From a virus, in IMG/VR virus record IMGVR_UViG_3300033153_005764, positions 1 to 37,475 of that record: 37,475 nt of DNA. The stretch is one strand, 5' to 3'. Both the position numbers and the translations under genes were made by a program. This document shows, piece after piece, positions 26,760 through 35,355 of the stretch. Below the pieces are notes generated by a model that was not told where the DNA came from, ran no database searches, and saw only the letters and a program-made list of their open reading frames with translations. Within the stretch, counting starts at the first letter, position 1. The number at the start of each line of letters is the position of its first letter.

Positions 26760-27378
26760 AATATTAAAGTTGCTTTTGATTGGTGCAATATTAACGGGAG
26801 GAACTCTCTTTATAAAAACTATATTACCCGTAGCCGATCCATATAGCAGTGTATTAATAATTCAAACGAAGTCAGGATTGCTCCGGCAAAGTCAAGGATC
26901 GTGTTTTATTGTCGCCCATCAGGATGATTATTGGTATGCAATTACGGCAAATCATGTTGTTGATAATAGTTTATTTATAGTCGATAAACTTTATGAAGCT
27001 GAAGTGGTACAAGCTAATCCCGATCAGGATTTAGTTCTTGTACGATTCAAATCTCCGAGGACTTATCGACAATTTCAATTTGCTAAGGCAAAAGTGGGTG
27101 AAACGTGTAAAACAATAGGTTGGCATCAATCCACAAGAATGATTTATCCGGGTGCTATTGTAGCAGTTGGATTCCGAAATGGCCATATAGTAGCCAATGG
27201 TGGTAACTTTCCTGGTTGTTCGGGAGGACCGCTATTGAATAGGGATAATAAAGTAATAGGTATAACGATAGCTGTTATAGGATTAAATCGTCAAATATAT
27301 GATAGTACGGCTATTTATGTACCATCGAGATACATTCGTGCTTTACTTATTATGGAAGATATAAAAATAGGAGAGTAA
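26746..27378 (+). CDS. Membrane-anchored trypsin-like serine protease
   Basis: 210 residues from the ATG at 26746. A basic start (MTKYKILK) precedes a hydrophobic span at about 8-28, a signal anchor or uncleaved signal. The rest reads as a chymotrypsin/HtrA-like fold: H70 in ITANHVVD, D95 in PDQDLVLVRF and S159 in PGCSGGPLL complete the catalytic triad. There is no PDZ domain, so it is shorter than DegP. It should act outside the inner membrane or at its outer face. Its place at the head of the structural operon is unusual; roles could be virion maturation, envelope damage or blocking competitors. The start has no good ribosome site, so coupling to the previous gene is likely. Confidence 0.85.
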   Translation: MTKYKILKLLLIGAILTGGTLFIKTILPVADPYSSVLIIQTKSGLLRQSQGSCFIVAHQDDYWYAITANHVVDNSLFIVDKLYEAEVVQANPDQDLVLVRFKSPRTYRQFQFAKAKVGETCKTIGWHQSTRMIYPGAIVAVGFRNGHIVANGGNFPGCSGGPLLNRDNKVIGITIAVIGLNRQIYDSTAIYVPSRYIRALLIMEDIKIGE

Positions 27379-27381
27379 CTT

Positions 27382-27738
27382 ATGGGATCGTATAATGTAC
27401 ATGGTGAATCAATAACTGATGGCGATGCGAGTGGGGGAATTGCTGTTACATTATATGATTCCGGTTCGCCGAATACAGAGCGGACGCTTTTGGCCACAGA
27501 AGTATTGCATGTTACTGATGTGCAAATTGTTAGCGAATCGGGAGGGGAAGTTTCGCTAGTTGCAGATTCAAAGGCTGCCGGGCGATATTTAGTACATGCA
27601 ATTCTAGACGCTAAAGGTGGAATAATTTCTCATTTTTCATCGCCATATGTTTGTCCTCGCGGTACTGGATTAAAACTATTCGGTATCGCACAGGGTTTGG
27701 ATGTATGCCTGGTTCAGGGTTTCATCCGGGAAGCATAA
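27382..27738 (+). CDS. Beta-rich structural-type protein
   Basis: 118 residues, GGAG about ten bases upstream. The sequence is beta-strand-rich with few charged residues: GGIAVTLYDSGSPNTER, TEVLHVTDVQIVSESGGEV, GRYLVHAILDAKGGIISHF and a closing LVQGFIREA. I recall similar small proteins in uncultured phages, possibly capsid decoration or fibre-like proteins, but cannot name a family. Located between the protease and the terminase genes, it could be a substrate or a head accessory. Confidence 0.65.
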   Translation: MGSYNVHGESITDGDASGGIAVTLYDSGSPNTERTLLATEVLHVTDVQIVSESGGEVSLVADSKAAGRYLVHAILDAKGGIISHFSSPYVCPRGTGLKLFGIAQGLDVCLVQGFIREA

Positions 27739-27742
27739 ATTT

Positions 27743-27838
27743 ATGGCGAAGAAGAAAAGTAAGAAATTGGATAAAAGATCAAAGATTCTCGGAATGGGCG
27801 TTATCCTTAACGTGAAAACTGATAAGAATAAGAAATAA
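27743..27838 (+). CDS. 31-aa Lys-rich peptide
   Basis: The ORF reads MAKKKSKKLDKRSKILGM then GVILNVKTDKNKK and shares a base with the ATG of the next gene (TAATG). It starts four bases after the previous stop. About 40 percent Lys/Arg. It sits in a dense operon with no gap left over, which favours expression; a role in DNA packaging or condensation is possible but unsupported. Confidence 0.5.
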   Translation: MAKKKSKKLDKRSKILGMGVILNVKTDKNKK

Positions 27839-28188
27839 TGGCGAAGCAAAGTCTAACTCATCTTTTAGAGAAGATCGGCCAAGAGATTCACGATACGGCT
27901 TATGCCGATTTGAATGGTAATCTTCGGCCTATTACAAAGGATGAGCAACTTGCTCGTGAAATATGGAAGCGGGCATTGGGATACGAGAGAGAGGAAGTTA
28001 ATACTGACGGAACAATAGTTCATCAACGATACGATCCCGATCCGAAAATGCAGCAATTTTTAATCGAGCGACGGGAAGGGAAGATCGTTGCACCCCCGGA
28101 GAAAGAAACGGCTACCCTTCTTACTAGAATTTCGGAACTTGTTAAGAATCAAATGAATACCGCCGCTGAGAAAAGTGTGGATGATTGA
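27838..28188 (+). CDS. Candidate small terminase subunit
   Basis: 116 residues immediately upstream of the large terminase, overlapping it by eight bases from its preferred start. Predicted helical, with charged helices (LTHLLEKIGQEIHDTAYAD, QLAREIWKRALGYE, PDPKMQQFLIERREG) and a final LTRISELVKNQMNTAAEK that could oligomerise. No HTH is certain. The small terminase role comes from position and size; an unrelated head gene is possible. Confidence 0.6.
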   Translation: MAKQSLTHLLEKIGQEIHDTAYADLNGNLRPITKDEQLAREIWKRALGYEREEVNTDGTIVHQRYDPDPKMQQFLIERREGKIVAPPEKETATLLTRISELVKNQMNTAAEKSVDD

Positions 28189-30118
28189 ATTAGCATCTAA
28201 ACTTGAATTATCCACTCCGTTTCCCAATATTGAATCATTGTGGATTGATCCCAAGACCGGGTTAGCGATCCCCAAATCGGTTCCGGCTAATTTACGATGG
28301 CGGATTGAATTACTAAAACGAGCAGAGAATGATCCTGGTTTTCAATCTGAACTTTATACAGCCGCCAGTCAATCACTGTTATTCTTTACGAATACCTTCG
28401 TTTGGACCTATCGACTTTTTAAAATTAACCCCGATGGAACAATTCATCAGTGTGTATCAAATGAAGCTCATGTACCCTTTGTAACATGGAAGATTCAGGA
28501 TGAACATATATTGGGAATTGAAAAAGCTATTGATGAAGGTTATGATTTTCTAACTGACAAATCTCGTGATATGGGAGCAACTTGGGATCATACCGTTACA
28601 ATTTATCATAAATGGTTATTTGAGCATGATCGAAGTTTTCTACTGCTCTCACGAAAAGAAGATTGTGTAGATTCAACGGGAAAGAAGGGATTGGGGAATC
28701 CTGCCGATCCTGGTACACTATTTGGCAAGATTGACTATATTTCTGCTTGGTTGCCAAAATGGATGATGCCGTTTCATACCCGGACGACTATGCATTTGGT
28801 AAATTTGAGCAATCATTCACGAATTGATGGCGAATCAGCCAATGCTACAGCGGGTAGTTCTGACCGACGTACTGCCATTTTACTCGACGAAATGGCAAAG
28901 ATGGCTGAGGGTGAATCTATTAAACGATCTACCCGCGATGTAACTGCCTGCCGATTAGCAAACTCGACCCCAAACGGGGCGGGAACGGCTTTTTCAAAAT
29001 GGCGATTAGACGGAAGCGTAAAGGTCTTTGTTCTTCCCTGGTGGGAACATCCCGAAAAAGGTGCGGGTCGTTATATCCAAGAGAATGAACTTACCGGGGT
29101 AAAAAAAATTCGATCTCCTTGGTACGATATTGAATCAACATTACGAACGCCAAAAGAGATGGCAATTGAAATTGATATGGACCATATTGGATCGGGTGAG
29201 ACGTTCTTTGAAGCAGAAGTAATCGCAAAACATAGAAAAGCATTTGCTTCTAAATCACCTGTTTTGACCGGATATCATGTGATGTTTAAACAGAATATCC
29301 CGGTTGCAAAAATGCCGAGTATTATCCATAGAAACCAGATTGAAACTACCCAAGCACGATTCATTAAAAATGGTCCGTGGTCGTTCTTCACGCATCTAAT
29401 AGATGGCAGACCGGATCAGACTCTGGATTACGTTTTTGGAATTGATATCGGTAAAGGTATGGGGGCGAGTAATTCGGTTATTTCCGTAGGATGCGTGCAA
29501 TCACGAAGAAAGATTGCAGAATGGGCAAGTGCAAATTTTGCCCCACATGATTTTGCATTAATTACTGCAGCTTCGGCTATTTGGTTTGGTGGATCACAGC
29601 GGGGCCATAGACCCTTTATTATATGGGAAGCTAATGGCGATCCGGGTATTTATTTTGGTAAAATGCTTGTTCGAGAATTGAAATATCCAAATTATTATTT
29701 GGACCGCCATGCTGCTAATAAAATTGGATCAAAAAGGCCGGTACAATATGGCTGGCATAGTTCAACTGATAAGAAAGCAGAATTACTCGGTGAATATCGT
29801 CGAGCTTTGGATCATGGTTCGTTTATTAATCCATCGCAAATAGCTCTTAATGAGGCTGAAACTTATGTGTATTTTGCTGGTGGGCGGATTGGACCCGCTT
29901 TTCTTATGGAAGAAAATGCATCTGCTAGGAAAACTCACGGTGATCGGGTAATTGCTGATGCTTTATGTCATAAAGGAATGCAGGAATCCGGGATACGTGT
30001 AAGTAACGTAATGACGGCTCCTAAAAACTCATTCGGTGGCCGATATCGGGCTTGGCAAAGGCAACAGAAAGATATTAAATGTAAACGAAAATGGGATACT
30101 AGGAGTTTCCGAGGTTAA
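28181..30118 (+). CDS. terL: Large terminase subunit
   Basis: 645 residues from the ATG at 28181; a GTG at 28175 is the longer option. ATPase: a Walker A-like DKSRDMGATW at about 126-135 (the variant P-loop of terminases), Walker B AILLDEM with D236-E237, and a coupling-motif-like LANSTPNG near 260. Nuclease: FGIDIGKGMG with D422 and a late acidic HGDRVIADALC near 605, consistent with an RNase H-like fold. Translocates DNA into the prohead and cuts concatemers. Overlaps the small-subunit candidate and is followed by the portal. Confidence 0.93.
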   Translation: MIELASKLELSTPFPNIESLWIDPKTGLAIPKSVPANLRWRIELLKRAENDPGFQSELYTAASQSLLFFTNTFVWTYRLFKINPDGTIHQCVSNEAHVPFVTWKIQDEHILGIEKAIDEGYDFLTDKSRDMGATWDHTVTIYHKWLFEHDRSFLLLSRKEDCVDSTGKKGLGNPADPGTLFGKIDYISAWLPKWMMPFHTRTTMHLVNLSNHSRIDGESANATAGSSDRRTAILLDEMAKMAEGESIKRSTRDVTACRLANSTPNGAGTAFSKWRLDGSVKVFVLPWWEHPEKGAGRYIQENELTGVKKIRSPWYDIESTLRTPKEMAIEIDMDHIGSGETFFEAEVIAKHRKAFASKSPVLTGYHVMFKQNIPVAKMPSIIHRNQIETTQARFIKNGPWSFFTHLIDGRPDQTLDYVFGIDIGKGMGASNSVISVGCVQSRRKIAEWASANFAPHDFALITAASAIWFGGSQRGHRPFIIWEANGDPGIYFGKMLVRELKYPNYYLDRHAANKIGSKRPVQYGWHSSTDKKAELLGEYRRALDHGSFINPSQIALNEAETYVYFAGGRIGPAFLMEENASARKTHGDRVIADALCHKGMQESGIRVSNVMTAPKNSFGGRYRAWQRQQKDIKCKRKWDTRSFRG

Positions 30119-30119
30119 A

Positions 30120-31949
30120 ATGAATTTATCCGCCAAAACTTTACAAGCTGCGGCCAAGAATGGTTTTCGGCGATTACGTAACTTTCGGGCAGCCCGGATA
30201 CTATTTATTAAAGCATACGTGGGCCAATATTATGATCAAAACCACGGTGATCTTGGAGATGAACCTCTAAATCTCGCTTTTACAGCAATCCGAGCGTTGG
30301 TTCCGAATTTGATCGCCAGGAATCCTGAAAATGTAGTTGATTCTGATTATCTGATGTATCGTCAATATGGAGAATTATTGGCTTTAGCTTTGAATCTCAC
30401 ATCCAAAAAGCTAAAATTGCCTATGATTTTACAACGTGGACTCGTGGATGCCATTTTTACAATGGGTATTTTTAAAGTTGGTTTAATGACCTCCAAATCA
30501 TTGGCCTATTTTGGAGATGAAGGTGTTGATCCAGGTCAGTTATATGTCGATACAGTAGATTTTGACGACTTTACCTTTGATCCCGCTACTCGGCAACTGG
30601 AAAAGGCATCTTTTCTTGGTGAGAGAATACGAGTTGAACGAGATGAGATACTCGAATCTGGTTTATATGATAATTCCATAATCGAGAAACTTCCTTCTTC
30701 ATTGGATATGGAATTGGGTCGCCAAGAAGGTGCACATACGTTATCGGCGAAACAATTAAATCGACATTTGGCCGATAAGTTACATGACTCTATTGATTTA
30801 TTGGAATTATGGTTGCCCGGCCCCAATGTAATAGTTACTCTACCCTATCAGAGTTCTACGAATGGAAAATTTTTACGTGAGGATACATTTTATGGGCCGG
30901 AAGAAGGACCGTATAGTTTCTTGAGTTTAACACCGCCCGTTCCCGATAACCCAATACCCGTACAATTAGCTGGAATCTGGCATGATTTGCATATACTTGG
31001 TAACAGGATTGCTAAAAAGGCATTGGATCAGGCCGAAGCACAAAAAGATATTGTGGGTTATCAACGGCAATATGCGGATGATGCTCAGGAAATTGTTGAT
31101 TCTAAGAATCTAGATGTAGTTGGAATGGAAAATCCCGAAGGTGCTAAAGTATTCTCTTTGGGGGGACAAAATCCGCAAAATGAACGAATGATTGGTCAAA
31201 TATTACAGTGGTTTGACCAATTTAGTGGTAATACAAGTATGCTTGCTGGTACAAATGTGCAAACAAATGTGGCTACTGTGGCCAATATTATGAATCAGAA
31301 TTCCGCAACGGGTATAACATATATGCGGGATCGGGTGTATCAGGTAACAGAAGAAATTGAAAGAAAACTTGCTTGGTACTTATACACTGATCCTATTATT
31401 AAATTACCTTTAATTCAACGAGAAATTACGCCTGCTGAATATGATATTACGGATGAAGAAATACGAATGATTAGTCCTGCACAAGTTCAGGAGACTCAAG
31501 TATTTTTGACTCCTGAAATGCGTCGCGGAGATTTTCTTGATTTTGCATTTAGTATTAAACAAGATTCAATGGCCCCAATTAACTGGCAGTTTCGATTGCA
31601 ACAGTTAGAGACTCTGGCTATTAGAGTTATTCCGGCTGCGGCACAGGCTGCCCAAGTTTGTGCCCAAATGGGAACACCATTTAGTTTTCAACGATTTATT
31701 GTACGAGCGGCAAAAATGATGAATATTGATTGGATAGATGAAATTTTCCAAAGTCCCGAATTAATCGCCCAAATGGCAATGGTAGCACGGCAAGGTCCGC
31801 AACCTCAAAATGGAAAAGGGATGAATGTACAGCAAAATGGCGGAGCAGCGGTAGCTAAGACTTCACCACCGGAAGGAACTCGTCAAAGACAAGAAGCTCA
31901 AGTTGGGGCAGCACAGGGTCAGGCTGAATTACCGATAAGGGAAGTATAA
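30120..31949 (+). CDS. Portal protein
   Basis: 609 residues from the ATG at 30120 (GAGG upstream), one base after the terminase stop; the longer version starting at 30036 would overlap the terminase needlessly. It opens with a helical region (LQAAAKNGFRRLRNFRAA), then the stem-like and wing-like mixed segments, with LAGIWHDLHILGNRIAKKAL, and a helical crown-like C-terminus (RLQQLETLAIRVIPAAAQA) ending in a Gln/Gly-rich tail. Order (terminase, portal, scaffold, capsid) and size fit a podovirus-type portal (head-tail connector) that forms the dodecameric channel. Confidence 0.85.
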   Translation: MNLSAKTLQAAAKNGFRRLRNFRAARILFIKAYVGQYYDQNHGDLGDEPLNLAFTAIRALVPNLIARNPENVVDSDYLMYRQYGELLALALNLTSKKLKLPMILQRGLVDAIFTMGIFKVGLMTSKSLAYFGDEGVDPGQLYVDTVDFDDFTFDPATRQLEKASFLGERIRVERDEILESGLYDNSIIEKLPSSLDMELGRQEGAHTLSAKQLNRHLADKLHDSIDLLELWLPGPNVIVTLPYQSSTNGKFLREDTFYGPEEGPYSFLSLTPPVPDNPIPVQLAGIWHDLHILGNRIAKKALDQAEAQKDIVGYQRQYADDAQEIVDSKNLDVVGMENPEGAKVFSLGGQNPQNERMIGQILQWFDQFSGNTSMLAGTNVQTNVATVANIMNQNSATGITYMRDRVYQVTEEIERKLAWYLYTDPIIKLPLIQREITPAEYDITDEEIRMISPAQVQETQVFLTPEMRRGDFLDFAFSIKQDSMAPINWQFRLQQLETLAIRVIPAAAQAAQVCAQMGTPFSFQRFIVRAAKMMNIDWIDEIFQSPELIAQMAMVARQGPQPQNGKGMNVQQNGGAAVAKTSPPEGTRQRQEAQVGAAQGQAELPIREV

Positions 31950-32356
31950 TGGCACGGCAATATATGTCGCATGGATTCAAAACTGCTACTAAACATGCCC
32001 CAAAATTAAGGGCTGAACTTGCAGCAATGAGTGATAAAGCTAAACGAAGAAAAAGACTTGCAGCAAAAGCCAAAGAGAAAAATAAACTTGAAGCAAATGT
32101 AGCAGAAAATCAGAAACGAATAAAACGGGGTAAAAGAGCACGAACAATTGCTCAGCGAGATGCTGATCGACTTATTGACGCCTTTCGTTCTAAAGAACAA
32201 AAAGCCCGACGCTTAGTAGCCTATGCAGCAAAAATGAATTTTAAGGCAGGAGAAGTTGAACGTTCTGGAACGGGAAATGTAAAAGCTGCGGCTACATATC
32301 GACGAGTTGCTAGAGGATATATGAAACAAGCTGCTGCATTACGAGGAAAGAAATAA
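31949..32356 (+). CDS. Highly basic helical protein
   Basis: 135 residues with more than a third Lys/Arg and many Ala; TAATG junction with the portal. Essentially one long run of charged helices (KAKRRKRLAAKAKEKNKLEA, RTIAQRDADRLIDAF, AATYRRVARGYMKQAAALRG). This histone-like composition suggests DNA binding or a virion-internal protein, but no family is recognised. It lies between portal and zinc-ribbon genes. Confidence 0.7.
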   Translation: MARQYMSHGFKTATKHAPKLRAELAAMSDKAKRRKRLAAKAKEKNKLEANVAENQKRIKRGKRARTIAQRDADRLIDAFRSKEQKARRLVAYAAKMNFKAGEVERSGTGNVKAAATYRRVARGYMKQAAALRGKK

Positions 32357-32697
32357 TGACCTATTGCTTTGTCTGTCCAATTTGCGGCAAACGAAAAACT
32401 GTTTCTCGTCCTATGAGGAACTCTAGTTTACCCGAAATTTGCAATTGTGGACAGGAGATGATCCGCAATTATCAAATGGAGCGTGGTTCAGTTCGTGGCG
32501 ATTATAACGAACCAATTGTATCAACTTCATTGGCTTTTAACACACAAGATTTAGCTGAACATCGACGACAACATCCCGGTGTTGAACTTCAAGTAGATAA
32601 GGCCGGTCATGTTGCTTATCCAATTTTTAGAAATTTGAATCAAAAAAGAAAATATCTCAAAGCAAGAGGATGGATTGATTGTAATAGTTTTGTTTAA
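32356..32697 (+). CDS. FmdB-like zinc-ribbon protein
   Basis: 113 residues, one-base overlap with the preceding stop. CPICGKRKTVSR and ICNCGQEM give a CxxC/CxC ribbon in the first 40 residues, followed by a segment (RNYQMERGSVRGDYNEP) and a C-terminal helix RNLNQKRKYLKARGW. Phage head operons often carry FmdB-like ribbon proteins close to scaffold and capsid genes, with unknown role. Here it precedes the scaffold gene by 44 bases. Confidence 0.75.
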   Translation: MTYCFVCPICGKRKTVSRPMRNSSLPEICNCGQEMIRNYQMERGSVRGDYNEPIVSTSLAFNTQDLAEHRRQHPGVELQVDKAGHVAYPIFRNLNQKRKYLKARGWIDCNSFV

Positions 32698-32741
32698 TGC
32701 CCCCAATCCCGTGAAAACGGCTGCGGACAAAGGAGAAAACA

Positions 32742-33788
32742 ATGGATGGTGATATGGAAAAAGCTGATCAGTCGAATCAAGCTGCGGATTCTGAACAGGA
32801 ATCTTCAACCCTTGAGGCTGTTGAGGCAAAGATGGCGGCACTTCGAGGTGAGGGTACGGAGGATAGTGACGATCCTCAATTAGTTAACGACGAAAAGGTG
32901 GATTCACCCGATTCGACCGATTTAGAAGTAGATGATTCTAATAAGGAAGAAGAAGTAGATGATTCCGACAAGGAAGAAGCAGATAATAACTCTGTAATGC
33001 TTCCGTCTGGTCATCGTCGGGCTGCTTTGGCTCGTGGTTATACGAATGAGGAAATAGAGCATTACCTCGAAATTAAACCCGATGAAGCTGTCGCAAGATT
33101 TAGAGACATTTTCGATGATTGGCAAAAAGAAAATGCTCGCTGGTCGGAACGTGGTAGACAATTAGCTGCGGTGGATCAAAGAACATCTGAAAAGAGTAAA
33201 GATGAGGGTAAGACCCAGGAAACTTCTACAACTCTCCCTCATTATGATACAAAGGCATTAATTGAGGAACACGGAAATGAGGATTTAATTAACGCCCTAG
33301 TTGGTCCACTTAATGCTGTGATTGATCGCGTGAATGATGCTGCTGGAAAACTTTCTAAATCTGAAGGGTTTTTACGGGAGACAGAGGAAAATGCATTAAC
33401 AGATGCAACACAAGAATTTCTAAAGAGCGACGAAATGAAGTCATTTAGAAATAAATATGGAACAGAAATCAAAGATTTAACAGAGGAACAAGTAAAAAGT
33501 CGTTTGGAACTATTTGGACAAGCTGATATTATTGTAGCCGGTGCGAGAGATCATGGTGTGGATATTACGGTTCAGGATGCTTTAGAACGTGCCCATATAC
33601 TCGTTTCACAGGGTACGCGGGACGAGGCTATTCGACAAGATATCCGCGATAGTATGAAAAAGCGAACTAAAACTACAAAGAGTTCACATCAGCGAATGTC
33701 TACATCGGACGCAAATCAGCCGGTTTCGGATGAAGAATTGGTAAAACGAACGGAAGCGAAACTAAAAGCATTGAGAAATAGAACATAA
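32742..33788 (+). CDS. Scaffolding protein
   Basis: 348 residues, AAAGGAGAAAAC before the ATG. The N-terminal 100 residues are strongly acidic with short repeats (EVDDSNKEEEVDDSDKEEAD). The middle and C-terminus are charged helices with heptad character (ALIEEHGNEDLINALVGP, DAAGKLSKSEGFLRET), ending basic (RTEAKLKALRNRT), as in scaffolds whose basic tail binds the capsid. Directly upstream of the capsid gene. No protease motif is seen in it. Confidence 0.85.
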   Translation: MDGDMEKADQSNQAADSEQESSTLEAVEAKMAALRGEGTEDSDDPQLVNDEKVDSPDSTDLEVDDSNKEEEVDDSDKEEADNNSVMLPSGHRRAALARGYTNEEIEHYLEIKPDEAVARFRDIFDDWQKENARWSERGRQLAAVDQRTSEKSKDEGKTQETSTTLPHYDTKALIEEHGNEDLINALVGPLNAVIDRVNDAAGKLSKSEGFLRETEENALTDATQEFLKSDEMKSFRNKYGTEIKDLTEEQVKSRLELFGQADIIVAGARDHGVDITVQDALERAHILVSQGTRDEAIRQDIRDSMKKRTKTTKSSHQRMSTSDANQPVSDEELVKRTEAKLKALRNRT

Positions 33789-33799
33789 AGGAGACTAAC

Positions 33800-34882
33800 A
33801 TGGGTGTTGCAATGGAGGACCATCTGGATTTACTGCGTACAACTTTGGCCGATCTTCCGAAGAATCGGTTTGAGGTGATGTGGACCTATCAGCGGTACGA
33901 GTTTAATCGGATTTTCAATGAGAAGAAGTTGACGATTGACGGTGGTACATCTGTTAAACGGAATGTTGTATTAGACCATACGGGTCAGGCTAAGTTCCGC
34001 CAGATGTTTGACGTGGATGCGGTGAATGTGGCTCATGTTCACAAGCAGATTGATGTGCCGTGGACGCAGCTTTCAACCCAGTATGCCTGGGATGAAGTCG
34101 AACTTTTATCGCAGATGAATTCGGCTAAGGGTTATATCAGTCTGATTAAGACTCGTGTTAATGATTCACTGTGGGCTTGGGCTGATCTGGTTGAGGAACG
34201 TGGTTGGCAGACTCCCACGAGTGCCACTGACAATTTGTATCCTTACGGTGTGCCGTATTACTTGAATCAGTTGACCGCTGCTCAGTCAGCCGGATTTAGT
34301 GGTCAGACGATTACCTATGGCGATGCAAGTACGGGTACGGTTTGTGCGGGTATTGATGCCTCTGCCGAACCAAAGTGGCGTAATTATGCCGATACTTATA
34401 CTGTTGTTGATAATTCACTGCTAAAGAAATTCCGTAAGGCTTTCCGTCTTACTCGTTTCTTCCCGCCTCGTTTTATTAACAATCCCGGTCAGGATGCGGA
34501 AGTCGATCGTCTGGTTTATGCTCCCGGTGATGCATATGATGCACTCTGTGACATGCTTGATAAGCGGGATGATCGTCATACGCCGCAGGATTTGATGGGT
34601 GGTGTGAGGGTACGGATCAATGAGAACGGCGTTCCGTTTATCAATGGGCATCCGATTGTTTATATTCCTTATCTGGACAACGATGAATATAATCCGATCT
34701 ATGCCGTGGATTGGACGAAGTTGCGTACTGTGGCACAGGATGGTTACTGGATGAAGGAAAAGAGTCCTATGCAATCACCGACTCAGCACACAGTTTTTGT
34801 AGTTTACGTGGATGGTAGATGTTGTGTGCTTTGCCTAAATCGCCGTACCGCCGGTTTTGTATTGCATCTTGCCCACAGTTAA
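33800..34882 (+). CDS. Major capsid protein
   Basis: 360 residues, GGAGACTAAC before the ATG, 11 bases after the scaffold stop. The N-terminal helix region (HLDLLRTTLADLPKNRFE), the middle (DVPWTQLSTQYAWDEVELLS) and the C-terminal beta-rich P-domain/A-domain-like segments (GVRVRINENGVPFINGHPIV, QHTVFVVYVDGRC) fit an HK97-fold capsid protein. Codon choice is visibly different from its neighbours: more CTG, AAG and G/C-ending codons, consistent with very high expression. The HNH gene follows after nine bases. Confidence 0.85.
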   Translation: MGVAMEDHLDLLRTTLADLPKNRFEVMWTYQRYEFNRIFNEKKLTIDGGTSVKRNVVLDHTGQAKFRQMFDVDAVNVAHVHKQIDVPWTQLSTQYAWDEVELLSQMNSAKGYISLIKTRVNDSLWAWADLVEERGWQTPTSATDNLYPYGVPYYLNQLTAAQSAGFSGQTITYGDASTGTVCAGIDASAEPKWRNYADTYTVVDNSLLKKFRKAFRLTRFFPPRFINNPGQDAEVDRLVYAPGDAYDALCDMLDKRDDRHTPQDLMGGVRVRINENGVPFINGHPIVYIPYLDNDEYNPIYAVDWTKLRTVAQDGYWMKEKSPMQSPTQHTVFVVYVDGRCCVLCLNRRTAGFVLHLAHS

Positions 34883-34890
34883 GAGTAATA

Positions 34891-35343
34891 ATGGCTGAAA
34901 TAACCAAAGTTTGTACGGTTTGTGGCAAAGAACTTCCCCTAGAAGCCTTTGCTTATTCGCGAACCAGTCGTGCTAAATATGATCGTCGTGGTGAATGTAA
35001 AAAATGTGCTAATGCAAAAGCACGAAAACGTCGAAAACGTAATCCGCAAAAATGGAACAGAGTTCGACGTGATTGTCATTTGCGTTGGTGTTTTGGTATA
35101 ACACAGAAAGACTATGACAAAATGTTTGCACGACAAAATGGTAAATGTGCAATTTGTAAACAACCGGAGACGATTAAAAGAAAAGGAATATTAATTCGTC
35201 TCGCTGTAGATCACGACCATAAAACAGGAAAAGTTCGTGAATTGGTATGTGGTAAATGTAATAAAGCATTAGGTTTTTTGGATGAAGATGAAAATAGGTG
35301 TCGATTGATGATAGCCTATATTCGTAAACACAAAAACAAATAG
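34891..35343 (+). CDS. HNH endonuclease (endonuclease VII type)
   Basis: 150 residues from the ATG at 34891. Two zinc regions: CTVCGKELPLEAF and CKKC at the start, then CAICKQPET and CGKCNKALGF. The core reads LAVDHDHKTGKVRELVCGKC, where DHDH is the catalytic site of the T4 endonuclease VII / recombination endonuclease VII family. The gene is AT-rich like the scaffold, unlike the G/C-ending capsid gene before and decoration gene after, so it looks like an insertion between two highly expressed structural genes, as free-standing homing endonucleases are. It may instead serve in junction resolution. Confidence 0.88.
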   Translation: MAEITKVCTVCGKELPLEAFAYSRTSRAKYDRRGECKKCANAKARKRRKRNPQKWNRVRRDCHLRWCFGITQKDYDKMFARQNGKCAICKQPETIKRKGILIRLAVDHDHKTGKVRELVCGKCNKALGFLDEDENRCRLMIAYIRKHKNK

Positions 35344-35355
35344 AAGGAGTTAAAA

